Source: Mesorhizobium muleiense (GTDB taxonomy: Bacteria; Pseudomonadota; Alphaproteobacteria; Rhizobiales; Rhizobiaceae). Taken from it: a DNA stretch of 64,000 bases. The notes beneath the pieces are model-generated. The model was given only the letters and a program-made list of their open reading frames with translations, was not told the DNA's origin and made no database searches. Made by a program: the position numbers and the translations under genes. The stretch lies in the NCBI RefSeq assembly GCF_900099905.1, contig NZ_FNEE01000003.1, positions 62,001 through 126,000 on the forward strand, read 5' to 3'. Positions within the stretch are counted from its first letter, which is position 1. Each line of letters opens with the position of its first letter. Positions 9,798-17,758 of this stretch are shown piece after piece.

Positions 9798-9811
9798 ATA
9801 TAATGTTATAT
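9798..9811. promoter_or_regulatory. AT-rich palindrome upstream of the MarR gene, candidate operator
   Basis: The sequence ATATAATGTTATAT has 6-bp arms around TG. It lies in a short AT-rich island within high-GC DNA, 32 bases before the MarR-family start. MarR proteins usually bind such dyads in their own promoters. No footprint is known; assignment is by position. Confidence 0.4.
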
Positions 9812-9842
9812 ATCGTGTTATCAATTGGCTGGCAGGTTGATT

Positions 9843-10346
9843 ATGGAAGACGTCGTAAGATCCCTTGGCTTCCTGTGCCTGGGCAGCAGGCTGAAGCGTA
9901 TTGGCGAGCAATTGCAGGCGGATACGCAGCGCCTGCTCGACTGCCTCGATGTGCCGGTTCAGTCGAGTCAATACCCGCTGCTGGCTGCGCTCGACAGGCT
10001 GGGCCCGCTGCCAGTCGGGGAACTGGCGCAATCCCTCGGGGTCGCGCAGCCAGGTGTAACGCGGAGCGTGTCGCTTCTGGCCGAATTGGGACTGGTCGAG
10101 GTCAGTCCATCGGATGATGACCAGCGGCGCAGGATTGTCTGCCTCACCCTGCACGGCCAGCGGCTGGTCGATGTTGCAAAGCACGACGTCTGGCCGCGCA
10201 TCGAGAATGCCGTCGCGGATCTGTGCGCGGATCTTTCTGGACCGCTTCTTGATCAGCTGGCCGCCATCGAGGACGGCCTCGCCGCGGCGCCTCTCGACCG
10301 TCGTGTAAAGAAGCCGGAAGTGCCACGCGATGAAATACCTGCTTGA
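9843..10346 (+). CDS. MarR-family transcriptional regulator
   Basis: A 167-residue winged-helix protein. The DNA-binding core reads LPVGELAQSLGVAQPGVTRS, followed by the wing with the conserved DDQRRRIV (DxRxRxV pattern). I chose the ATG at 9843; an upstream TTG at 9825 has no better ribosome site. It overlaps a GNAT acetyltransferase gene by 17 bases, so the two form one unit. In some families such pairs are fused as a MarR-GNAT protein. The ligand is unknown. Confidence 0.85.
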   Translation: MEDVVRSLGFLCLGSRLKRIGEQLQADTQRLLDCLDVPVQSSQYPLLAALDRLGPLPVGELAQSLGVAQPGVTRSVSLLAELGLVEVSPSDDDQRRRIVCLTLHGQRLVDVAKHDVWPRIENAVADLCADLSGPLLDQLAAIEDGLAAAPLDRRVKKPEVPRDEIPA

Positions 10347-11010
10347 CCGTCCCGTGTGGAGCGCGCTTCGGACGCGACACCAAGCCTTCGCGCAAGGTGA
10401 CGACCTCGCCATGCGGTATCGGCCCTCGATAGCTCCCTTCGCCGCCAGTGCCGCGGACGATGCGGAAAGCCTGCAGGCGCTCGGAAAACTTGTCTCCCCA
10501 GGCGAGAGTGCGATCCTGCTTCAGGCGGACGCCATTGCTCTGCCCGCGGAACTTTCGGCGACTTCGACCGCGCCCGGGGTTCAGATGATTGCCGAGCGGT
10601 CATTGCAGATGGTCTCCGACAAGCGCGTGCAACGTCTGACGCGAGACGATGCAGCTGAGATGCTCGCCTTGGCATTGGTCACCAAGCCTGGCCCATTCAC
10701 GCTCGAAGCCTTGAGCCTCGGCGATTTTTGGGGTGTGAAGATCGAGGGCCGACTTGCGGCGATGGCCGGCGAACGCATGAAGCAACCCGGCTATACCGAA
10801 CTTAGCGGCGTGTGCTCACATCCGGAATTTCGGGGCGGTGGCCTGGGCAGGCTGCTGTCGCTGTTCGTGGCAAACCAGATAGCGGCGCGCGGCGAAGTTC
10901 CCTATCTCCACGCCTTTGCCAGCAACACCACGGCCATCGGATTATACGAGTCCATTGGCTTCAGGTTGAGAAGCATGATGAACGTGGCCGTGGTTCAGCG
11001 CGCCGAATGA
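10330..11010 (+). CDS. GNAT-family N-acetyltransferase
   Basis: A 226-residue protein whose C-terminal half (about 135-220) is a GNAT/FR47-like domain. The acetyl-CoA loop reads HPEFRGGGLGRLL (R-x-x-G-x-G/A pattern) and is followed by HAFASNTTAIGLYESIGFR. The substrate is not predictable. It overlaps the MarR gene by 17 bases, which suggests control of, or joint work with, that regulator. A double hairpin lies just downstream. Confidence 0.85.
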   Translation: MKYLLDRPVWSALRTRHQAFAQGDDLAMRYRPSIAPFAASAADDAESLQALGKLVSPGESAILLQADAIALPAELSATSTAPGVQMIAERSLQMVSDKRVQRLTRDDAAEMLALALVTKPGPFTLEALSLGDFWGVKIEGRLAAMAGERMKQPGYTELSGVCSHPEFRGGGLGRLLSLFVANQIAARGEVPYLHAFASNTTAIGLYESIGFRLRSMMNVAVVQRAE

Positions 11011-11041
11011 GCCCATCAGGCGCATTCCCGCGCATCAGGAA

Positions 11042-11090
11042 AAGGAAGGATTTCGTATCGACGAAATCCTTCCTTGGCGCTGCTAGCGCC
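11042..11090. terminator. Two adjacent hairpins between convergent genes, bidirectional terminator
   Basis: The first hairpin has perfect 14-bp arms (AAGGAAGGATTTCG at 11042-11055, complement at 11062-11075) around TATCGA. Its A/T-rich outer ends could serve as a U-tract in either direction. The second (GGCGCT/AGCGCC, 11076-11090) abuts it. The position between the plus-strand GNAT gene and the minus-strand phoX end fits a shared terminator. Confidence 0.7.
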
Positions 11091-11100
11091 TTGCAGTGAT

Positions 11101-13089
11101 TTAGACCGCGATCTTGCCGCCGCCCTGTTTGGTGATGGCGACGACCGACGGCCGCACCGGCATATCGGGCTTGAAGTCAGGCCAGCGGGTCGATAGGTCC
11201 TCATAGTAGGAGGGACGGCCAAAAGCCTCCCAGTCCTCGCCGCCATCGGCCGGATGCTGGACCGCGACGAAGGCGGTCTGGTCGTCGGGCGTGAACAGCG
11301 GGCCGCAGAGTTCGGCGCCGATCGGCACGCGGAAGAACAGCTTCGAGGTCGCCCGCGCCTCGCCTTCGGTGTCGACCGCCCACAGGCCATCGGTGCGGCC
11401 GGTCGCCTTCGGGCCCTGGCCATCGGTCGAGACCCAGAGCCGGCCGGCCGCATCGATGGCGCAATTGTCCGGCATGCCGAACCAGCCATTGGCGGTCGTT
11501 GCGGTCGAGAAGGTAGCGCCGACTTCGGCCACCGAGGGATCGCCGCATTTCAACATGATTTCCCACTTGCCCTTGGTGGCAGTGAAATCGCCACCGTCCT
11601 CGACAATCTCGACGATGTGGCCAAAAGCGTTTTCGGCGCGCGGGTTGGCGGCGTCGACCTGCTCCGTTTTGCGCTTCGAATTGTTGGTCAGCATGACGTA
11701 GACCTTGCCGGTCGTCGGGTTGGGCTGAATATCCTCGGGGCGGTCCATCTTGGTGGCGCCGAGAAGATCGGCGGCAAGCCTTGTCCCGATCAGCACGTCG
11801 GCCTGGCCGGCAAAGCCGTTCTCCGCGGTCAACGGACCCTGGCCGTGAACGAGCGGCAGCCATTCCAGGGTACCGTCCTCGGCGAATTTGGCGACGTAGA
11901 GCGTGCCGTCGTCGAGAAGATCCATGTTGGCGGCGCGGTCCTCGGCGTTGAACTTGCCGGCCGTGACGAATTTGTAGACATAGTCGAAACGCTCGTCGTC
12001 GCCTTGGTAGAACACCACACGGCCATCCTTGGCGACGATCGATTCAGCGCCCTCATGCTTGAAACGGCCCATGGCAGTGCGCTTCCGCGGCACCGAGGTC
12101 GGATCGTTGACGTCGACCTCAACGACCCAGCCGAAGCGATTCGGTTCGTTCGGCTCCTTGCCGATGTCGAAGCGGTCGTAATGCGCAGCCCATTCGTAGG
12201 AGCCGTCGGGAATCCCCAGGCGCTTGTAGTTGGCGGCTTCCTTGTGGCCTTCCTGCAGCTCGCCCGAGAAATAGCCGTGTATGTTTTCCTCGGCCATGAT
12301 GTAGGTGCCCCAGGGCGTGACACCGCCGGCACAATTGTTGATGCTGCCGAAGACCTTGGTGCCGGTCGGATCGGCGCTGGTCTTGACCCGGTCGTGGCCG
12401 GCGACGGGGCCGGACAGCGCCATCTCGGTGTTGGCGGTGATGCGGCGATTGAGCTTGCCGTCGCGCACCACCTGCCATTTGCCTGACACCTTGCGAATTT
12501 CGACGATGGTGCCGCCATGCGCGGCTATCTCGATATCGACCTGTTCCTTGCTCAACGGGGCCTGCTTGGCCTCGCCATCGACGATGGTGACAAGGCCCGG
12601 GAACATCAGATGCGGATTGGTGTACTCATGGTTGACCACCAGCAGGCCATGCTCGGCCGAGCCGTCGATCGGGATAAAGCCGACATAGTCGTTGTTGTAG
12701 CCAAACTGCCTTTCCTGGGCCTGCGCCGACTGTTTTGTCGGATCGAAGTCCGGCGAATCGGCAAACAGCGGATCGCCCCAGCGCAACAGCACGTCGGCGT
12801 CGTAACCGGCGGCGACATGGTGCTTGTCGTCGACGCCTGCCTCGACCTCGTCGAAACTGAAGACCGAGCCGCCGCCGGCGCGGGCATCGTCGGCGAGGAT
12901 CAGCGCGAGCGGGCTGACGGTGGCGGCGATGGCGGTTGCCGCGAGCGATCCCTGCAGAAAACCACGGCGCGAGAATCGCGCGGCGATGATTTCGCCCATC
13001 GTCTGGTTGTCAGTGGGATTCGTTCCTGGCCCATCGTTTTCCTCGAGCAGGCTGGTGCGGAAATGGGCGTCGGGGCGATGTTCAGTCAT
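11101..13089 (-). CDS. phoX: PhoX-family alkaline phosphatase, Tat-exported
   Basis: A 662-residue protein of the DUF839/PhoX family, calcium- and iron-dependent phosphomonoesterases of the periplasm or outside surface. A Tat signal is present: SRRGFLQG at residues 40-47, then a hydrophobic stretch and a cleavage area near ARAGG. The N-terminal leader before the twin Arg is long, as in other PhoX proteins. Family landmarks include VVNHEYT, NNCAGGVTPWGTYIMAEEN, RFGWVVEVD and QPNPTTGKVYVMLTNN. A Pho-box-like element lies about 69 bases upstream. It would release phosphate from organic esters during phosphate starvation. Confidence 0.9.
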   Translation of the reverse strand: MTEHRPDAHFRTSLLEENDGPGTNPTDNQTMGEIIAARFSRRGFLQGSLAATAIAATVSPLALILADDARAGGGSVFSFDEVEAGVDDKHHVAAGYDADVLLRWGDPLFADSPDFDPTKQSAQAQERQFGYNNDYVGFIPIDGSAEHGLLVVNHEYTNPHLMFPGLVTIVDGEAKQAPLSKEQVDIEIAAHGGTIVEIRKVSGKWQVVRDGKLNRRITANTEMALSGPVAGHDRVKTSADPTGTKVFGSINNCAGGVTPWGTYIMAEENIHGYFSGELQEGHKEAANYKRLGIPDGSYEWAAHYDRFDIGKEPNEPNRFGWVVEVDVNDPTSVPRKRTAMGRFKHEGAESIVAKDGRVVFYQGDDERFDYVYKFVTAGKFNAEDRAANMDLLDDGTLYVAKFAEDGTLEWLPLVHGQGPLTAENGFAGQADVLIGTRLAADLLGATKMDRPEDIQPNPTTGKVYVMLTNNSKRKTEQVDAANPRAENAFGHIVEIVEDGGDFTATKGKWEIMLKCGDPSVAEVGATFSTATTANGWFGMPDNCAIDAAGRLWVSTDGQGPKATGRTDGLWAVDTEGEARATSKLFFRVPIGAELCGPLFTPDDQTAFVAVQHPADGGEDWEAFGRPSYYEDLSTRWPDFKPDMPVRPSVVAITKQGGGKIAV

Positions 13090-13157
13090 GGGGGCGTGCC
13101 TCTGGCTCTTTGGGATGGCTGGAGCGTGTTGCTTGACTGACCGCGTATCGCCAGCAG

Positions 13158-13175
13158 ATCACAGTTTGATGACGT
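13158..13175 (-). promoter_or_regulatory. Pho-box-like direct repeat upstream of phoX
   Basis: Read on the minus strand, ACGTCAT-CAAA-CTGTGAT matches the PhoB consensus CTGTCAT-N4-CTGTCAT at 11 of 14 positions with the correct 11-base period. It lies 69 bases before the phoX start. PhoB control of phoX is known in other bacteria; here it is inferred. Confidence 0.5.
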
Positions 13176-13293
13176 TGCCGACCAATTTCCAACCCGATTT
13201 CATGTCTTTGATCAGGCCGCTTGACCGCGACCGACGCTTCCGAAACAAGATCTGCGGCAGGCGCGCAAGCACTGCGTCGGGAGGAACAAAAAA

Positions 13294-13632
13294 GTGAGTT
13301 TCTGGGGACTGGGGCAGCTCGGCATTTCGACAGTGATCTTCCTGCTGGCGGCGACGGCGGCCAAGCAATGGGGGCTGGCGCCGAGCCTCGGCAAGATCGT
13401 TCTGACTCTGGCGCTCTATTCAGCGGGCAATCTGATCATGCTGAGGCTGATCCGTGAATTCGGCATGTCGGTGTCGTTCAGCCTGTCGGCGGTGATCCAA
13501 CTGGTGTCGGTGAACGTGGTGGCACTGGTGTTCTTCGGCGAGCGCGTCAATTCGTTGCAGGCGACCGGCATCGTGCTCGCCGTCGCAGCGGTGGCGCTGA
13601 TCACGCTCGGACCCTATCTGCAAAAACTGTAG
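13294..13632 (+). CDS. Small multidrug-resistance/EamA-like membrane protein
   Basis: A 112-residue protein with four predicted membrane helices. The end of helix three and the next loop read ALVFFGERVNSLQATGIVLA, the pattern of DMT-superfamily (SMR/EamA half-size) transporters. It starts at a GTG preceded by GGGAGGAA. The Glu of EmrE helix 1 is not evident, so a drug-export role is doubtful; a half-size DMT protein of unknown substrate is safer. It is divergent from phoX, and a palindromic repeat follows the stop codon by two bases. Confidence 0.6.
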   Translation: MSFWGLGQLGISTVIFLLAATAAKQWGLAPSLGKIVLTLALYSAGNLIMLRLIREFGMSVSFSLSAVIQLVSVNVVALVFFGERVNSLQATGIVLAVAAVALITLGPYLQKL

Positions 13633-13634
13633 TT

Positions 13635-13737
13635 GCGCATGACCCCGAAAATCGGAAACGATTTCGGAAAGGATCATGCGCCAAATCAAAGTGCTACAGC
13701 GTCCTTTGCGCGTCCAAAAGGACGCGCGGCGCTGTAG
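13635..13737. repeat. Double-hairpin intergenic repeat element
   Basis: Two back-to-back palindromes. The first has GCGCATGA (13635-13642) and TCATGCGC (13674-13681) as outer arms, with inner CCGAAA/TTTCGG-type pairing. The second pairs CTACAGCG (13694-13701) with CGCTGTAG (13730-13737) and GCGCGTCC with GGACGCGC around AAAA. From general knowledge this motif recurs often between genes in Mesorhizobium-type genomes. It may also act as a terminator for the gene before it. Confidence 0.75.
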
Positions 13738-13750
13738 GACGATTGGCCCG

Positions 13751-14452
13751 ATGAAGAATACCGCAAACAAGCTGCTCAACTGGATCGAATTCCCGGTGCT
13801 GTTGGCCGGACTGGTCATCGCCGGCGGGCTGTGGGGGTTCGAGGAGCTGATGGAGGTGGCGCGGGACACCACGCCGCACGCCTTCGACACGGAAATCATG
13901 CTCGCCTTCCGTGAAGCGGGACAGCCCGACAATCCGATCGGACCGCCATGGCTGGAAGGGGCGATGCGCGACATTACCAGCCTCGGCAGCGCCATCGTGC
14001 TCGGGCTGATCACAGTGGCGGTGATTGTCTATCTGCTGCTGATCCACAAGCCGGGAGCAGCGTTTCTGGTCTTCGTCGCGGTGGCGGGCGGGCAGGCCCT
14101 GTCGAGCACGCTGAAGCTCGGAATCGATCGGCCGCGCCCCGACCTGGTCTCGCATCTTGCCGACGTGGCGACGCTTTCGTTTCCAAGCGGCCATGCGATG
14201 CTGTCGGCGGTGACATATTTGACGCTGGGCAGCATGGCGTCGCGTTTCCTGCCTGGGCGAACGACCAAGATCTATGTGCTGGCACTTGCCGTGCTGACAA
14301 CACTGCTGGTCGGCATCAGCCGCGTCTATCTCGGCGTTCATTGGCCATCGGACGTGCTGGCCGGCTGGTGCGCCGGCTTCGCCTGGGCGATGCTGTGCTG
14401 GCTGGTCGCATGGGCGTTCCAGCGATGGCGCGGGCAGACCGCCGGCGCCTGA
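13751..14452 (+). CDS. PAP2-family membrane phosphatase
   Basis: A 233-residue membrane protein with the three acid-phosphatase motifs: K-x6-RP at 122-128, PSGH at 145-148 and SRVYLGVHWPSD at 190-201, all catalytic residues present. About six membrane helices. It dephosphorylates a lipid phosphate or diphosphate at the outer face of the inner membrane; undecaprenyl diphosphate, phosphatidylglycerol phosphate or lipid A are possible. The ATG at 13751 is used because the repeat element occupies the sequence before it; the frame extends upstream to 13676 through the repeat. Confidence 0.88.
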   Translation: MKNTANKLLNWIEFPVLLAGLVIAGGLWGFEELMEVARDTTPHAFDTEIMLAFREAGQPDNPIGPPWLEGAMRDITSLGSAIVLGLITVAVIVYLLLIHKPGAAFLVFVAVAGGQALSSTLKLGIDRPRPDLVSHLADVATLSFPSGHAMLSAVTYLTLGSMASRFLPGRTTKIYVLALAVLTTLLVGISRVYLGVHWPSDVLAGWCAGFAWAMLCWLVAWAFQRWRGQTAGA

Positions 14453-14559
14453 ACCGCCCGTTCCGAACGACGCTGCGCCAATTCTCCTCTAAGTTGCGGC
14501 GGCTGGGGCGTGCTGGCCCAGCGGGCGCGCAGGCTCGCCAAGATGCAAACGGCCTGGTG

Positions 14560-14580
14560 TGCACATGTCTGACATGTGCA
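14560..14580. promoter_or_regulatory. Perfect 21-bp palindrome upstream of the XRE/sulP genes
   Basis: 10-bp arms (TGCACATGTC, complement GACATGTGCA) flank a single T. It lies 71 bases before the XRE-family start and about 13 bases before a second dyad. It is a candidate operator for the adjacent regulator. Confidence 0.5.
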
Positions 14581-14593
14581 TGATGATGCTTGA

Positions 14594-14610
14594 ACCATCA
14601 CAATGATGGT
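14594..14610. promoter_or_regulatory. Second dyad upstream of the XRE regulator
   Basis: ACCATCA-CAA-TGATGGT is perfect over 7-bp arms and runs directly into the AT-rich TATTATAC, which could be a -10 region. A repressor bound here would block the promoter of the regulator gene. Confidence 0.45.
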
Positions 14611-14651
14611 ATTATACATGGAATGCAGACTCAGACGGGGGTTTTTAGCCG

Positions 14652-14921
14652 ATGATCACTGCCGCGCAGATGCGCGCCGCAAGGGCTCTGGCCGGCATCG
14701 ATCAGAAGTCGCTCGCCGAGCGCGCCGGGGTTTCGCTTCCAACCATTCAGCGCATGGAAGCGAGCGACGGCGTGGTCAGGGGCGTGGTCGATACGCTGAT
14801 GAAGGTCATCCAGGCCCTCGACCGGGCCGGCGTGGAGCTGATCGGCGAGAACCAGGCCAGCGAGCGCGGCGGCAAGGGGGTGCGCCTCAAGCCGGTCGTG
14901 CCGCAGAATCCGCCAGGCTGA
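14652..14921 (+). CDS. XRE-family helix-turn-helix regulator
   Basis: An 89-residue protein that is almost entirely a Cro/CI-type HTH (about residues 1-65): MRAARALAGIDQKSLAERAG, then VSLPTIQRME. The tail is basic. It lies 122 bases before the SulP transporter on the same strand, with two palindromes just upstream, so it probably represses itself and perhaps the transporter. The ligand is unknown. Confidence 0.85.
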   Translation: MITAAQMRAARALAGIDQKSLAERAGVSLPTIQRMEASDGVVRGVVDTLMKVIQALDRAGVELIGENQASERGGKGVRLKPVVPQNPPG

Positions 14922-15000
14922 GCCGAAATAGAGTCGCGACGGCGACCGCCGACAGTCCTGCCGACGATCCCGCCGCCTGCTTGGTTTTAGGCGTGGCCGC

Positions 15001-15027
15001 TGTGCACTTTTTGGCGGCATGCATCAG
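15001..15027. repeat. Degenerate copy of the GACATGCATTA palindromic repeat
   Basis: This 27-base segment matches one half of the repeat at 56421-56447 with four mismatches (TGTGCACTTTTTGGCGGCAT then GCATCAG). It ends 16 bases before the sulP start codon, so it sits in the leader of the transporter mRNA. Confidence 0.5.
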
Positions 15028-15043
15028 GAGCGGAAGGCAGTCC

Positions 15044-16765
15044 ATGGATCGAACCCAGCGGGCAATTCATCAACCGGCGCAGCCGACATTTTCAGAACTG
15101 TTCACGCCGAAGCTGGCGACGGTGCTGCGCGAAGGCTACACATCAGAGCACTTCAAGGCCGATGCCATCGCCGGACTGACCGTGGCCATCGTGGCGCTGC
15201 CGCTGTCGATGGCGATCGCGATCGCATCGGGCGTGTCTCCGGAGCGCGGGCTCTACACTTCCATCATTGGCGGTTTCCTCGTCTCGGCTCTGGGCGGCAG
15301 CCGTTTCCAGATCGGCGGGCCGGCGGGCGCCTTTATCGTGCTGATGGCGGCAACCGTGGCACGGGTCGGCGTCGACGGGTTGCTGCTGGCGACGATGATG
15401 GCCGGCGTTTTGCTGCTCGTCATCGGCTATCTCAGGCTTGGCACCTACATCAAATTCATTCCCTATCCGGTGACCGTCGGCTTCACCGCCGGCATCGCCA
15501 TCATCATCTTCTCCGGCCAGATCGTCGAGCTGTTCGGGCTAAAACTCGCCGGCAAAGAACCTGGACCGCTGGTGCCGAAGCTGATGGCGGTCGGCGAGGC
15601 GGCCGGCACGATCAATCTCGCCGCCACCTTCGTCGCTCTGCTGACCATCGTCGCCATTGCCCTGATGAAACGGTGGCGGCCGAAATGGCCCGCCATGCTG
15701 ATCGCCATCGGTCTGGCGTCGCTTGTCGTGGCGCTGTTTTCTCTGCCTGCCGAAACGATCGGCACGCGCTTCGGCGGTATCCCGCGCAGCCTGCAAATGC
15801 CGGCCTTTCCGCCGATCAGCTTCGACAGGATGATCGACGTCCTGCCGGACGCCCTAGCCTTTGCGCTGCTCGGCGCGATCGAATCGCTGCTGTCGGCGGT
15901 GGTCGCCGACGGCATGACAGGAAGGCGGCACCGCTCCAACTGCGAACTCGTGGCGCAAGGCTTCGCCAACATCGCGTCCGCCCTGTTCGGCGGCATCTGC
16001 ACCACCGGCACCATAGCCCGCACCGCGACCAATGTGCGGGCCGGCGCGCATGGACCGGTCTCGGGCATGATCCACTCGGCCCTCCTGCTTGCCCTGATGC
16101 TGGTGGCGGCGCCGCTGGCCAGCTACATCCCGCTTGCAGCCCTTGCCGGCGTGCTGGCGGTGGTGTGCTGGAATATGTTCGAGAAGCAGGCCTTTGCCAC
16201 GCTCCTGCGTGCCTCGCGCGGCGACGCGCTGGTGCTGATGGCGACTTTCCTGATCGTCATCTTCCGTGATCTCACCGAAGGCATCGTCGTCGGCTTCGCG
16301 CTGGGCTCGATCCTGTTCATCGACCGCATGGCCAAGAGCATTGCGGTTGAGCCGGATCAGGGACTGGTGCAGGACGATGTCGCCGACAGAACCGGCGCCG
16401 CCAGCGCATATGATGCCAGCGAAGCCAGCGATGCCGACACCGTCGTCTACCGGATTTCCGGCGCCTTCTTCTTCGGCGCCGCCTCGACCGTCGCCACGGT
16501 GCTGGACCGCATCGCCGACCAGCGCAAGAACTTCATCCTCGACTGCTCGGCCGTGCCATTCTTCGATTCAACGGCGGCCAACGTCATCGAGAGCGCTGCC
16601 CACAAGGCGAGGCGCGCCGGCGTGCGCTTCATCATATCAGGCGCTTCGCCGCAGACACGCCGCATGCTGATCAACCACGGCGTCAAACGGCCGCTGGTGA
16701 CATACGCCGCCTCGATCAGGGACGCGCGAGCGCAGTTGAAGAATGCCGCGCCGGGAGAGATCTAA
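15044..16765 (+). CDS. SulP-family inorganic anion transporter with STAS domain
   Basis: A 573-residue transporter. Residues about 25-440 are the Sulfate_transp domain, with landmarks DAIAGLTVAIVALPLSMAIA and GGSRFQIGGPAGAF. A C-terminal STAS domain (about 465-560) contains the DCSAVPFFDSTAA motif. Substrates of this family include sulfate, bicarbonate, nitrate and dicarboxylates; none can be chosen here. The ATG at 15044, preceded by GGAAGG, gives the usual N terminus; the frame is open further upstream. It follows an XRE regulator. Confidence 0.9.
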   Translation: MDRTQRAIHQPAQPTFSELFTPKLATVLREGYTSEHFKADAIAGLTVAIVALPLSMAIAIASGVSPERGLYTSIIGGFLVSALGGSRFQIGGPAGAFIVLMAATVARVGVDGLLLATMMAGVLLLVIGYLRLGTYIKFIPYPVTVGFTAGIAIIIFSGQIVELFGLKLAGKEPGPLVPKLMAVGEAAGTINLAATFVALLTIVAIALMKRWRPKWPAMLIAIGLASLVVALFSLPAETIGTRFGGIPRSLQMPAFPPISFDRMIDVLPDALAFALLGAIESLLSAVVADGMTGRRHRSNCELVAQGFANIASALFGGICTTGTIARTATNVRAGAHGPVSGMIHSALLLALMLVAAPLASYIPLAALAGVLAVVCWNMFEKQAFATLLRASRGDALVLMATFLIVIFRDLTEGIVVGFALGSILFIDRMAKSIAVEPDQGLVQDDVADRTGAASAYDASEASDADTVVYRISGAFFFGAASTVATVLDRIADQRKNFILDCSAVPFFDSTAANVIESAAHKARRAGVRFIISGASPQTRRMLINHGVKRPLVTYAASIRDARAQLKNAAPGEI

Positions 16766-16810
16766 CCCTCTCCTCATCGTCAGCGATGTCGGACGGACGC
16801 AAGCACCGCG

Positions 16811-17758
16811 TCAGGCAGCGGCGCCGGGCGCGCTGGCGTCTTCGTGCGGCGCGGCGGCCAGATCGGTGCGCGCCTTGCGCGCGAGTTTTTTTGTCGAGCG
16901 CCTGGGCCTGTCGCCGAACAGATCGGCTGCCGCCGCGAGACAGGTCTTTTTCAGGCTTTTCTCCGAGCGCTTCAACAGCTTGCTCGGCAGTCGCGTTTCC
17001 TGAGGAGAGCCGAGCGGCCGGTCACCGGCTTCGAGAAGGTTGCGCAGGACGAATACATCATGCAGTTCGCCCAGCTTTTCGCCGAGTTCGTCGACCGCCT
17101 TGCGCCGGGCCTTGATCGGCGTCGGCCACAGCCTTCCGAGCAGCGACAGATGCATGCCGTGAGTCTTTGCCGCCTTGCGCAGATCGTGGAAATCGTCGGC
17201 ATCACCGCGGGAGCCCGCTTTGTCCAGCGCCTTTCTGGCGCGACGCAGAGTGATGCGGGCGCCTTCGGCAAGCACATCGGCGGCCTGTTCGGGCTGGTCG
17301 GGCAAGGCTAACGTATCGATGCGGCTGATGCCATCCTCGCAAGCGGCAGTCGCGGCAGCTATCGCGGCGCCGAGGCCAACTCCACCATGCAATTCGTGCT
17401 GGCGCGCCACCAGCGTGTCGCGAACGGCATCGAGACCGCCACCAGCGCTTTGCTCGGGAAAGTCTTTTGCCAGCCGGTCGATGGTTTCAACAAGCGCGGT
17501 CGCCTCGCGCGGTTCGGCAAGCAGGGCAGCCACCTCTCGGTAGCATTGGTTCTCGGTACTGCAAAATGTTTCGTCTCCGGGACGGACCAGGCGCAGCAAC
17601 GCACGCACCTTCTTCAGCCGCCTGCGGCATTTGTGCAGCGCCTGCTCCGGCCTGTCATGCGCCGCGTCCAGATGGACGAGCGCCTTGCCGATCTCCTCAG
17701 CGAGGATGCGCCTGACCTCGCCAGTCAACGGCAGGCGCGGATCGATGCGATAGCTCAT
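16811..17758 (-). CDS. CHAD-domain protein
   Basis: A 315-residue, helix-rich, highly basic protein with two CHAD helical repeats. Conserved His and basic residues are visible in ALHKCRRRLKKVRALLRL and in DFHDLRKAAKTHGMHLSLLG. CHAD domains bind inorganic polyphosphate. The C terminus is a Lys/Arg-rich tail followed by Ala-rich sequence. It overlaps the upstream CYTH gene by four bases (ATGA), so the pair is translated together. In many bacteria the two domains are fused in one protein. Confidence 0.88.
   Translation of the reverse strand: MSYRIDPRLPLTGEVRRILAEEIGKALVHLDAAHDRPEQALHKCRRRLKKVRALLRLVRPGDETFCSTENQCYREVAALLAEPREATALVETIDRLAKDFPEQSAGGGLDAVRDTLVARQHELHGGVGLGAAIAAATAACEDGISRIDTLALPDQPEQAADVLAEGARITLRRARKALDKAGSRGDADDFHDLRKAAKTHGMHLSLLGRLWPTPIKARRKAVDELGEKLGELHDVFVLRNLLEAGDRPLGSPQETRLPSKLLKRSEKSLKKTCLAAAADLFGDRPRRSTKKLARKARTDLAAAPHEDASAPGAAA

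Noticed and set aside
13294..13632. Calling the 112-residue protein a true EmrE drug exporter
   Set aside because: The conserved helix-1 Glu of EmrE-type proteins is not evident; only a general DMT-superfamily resemblance is supported.
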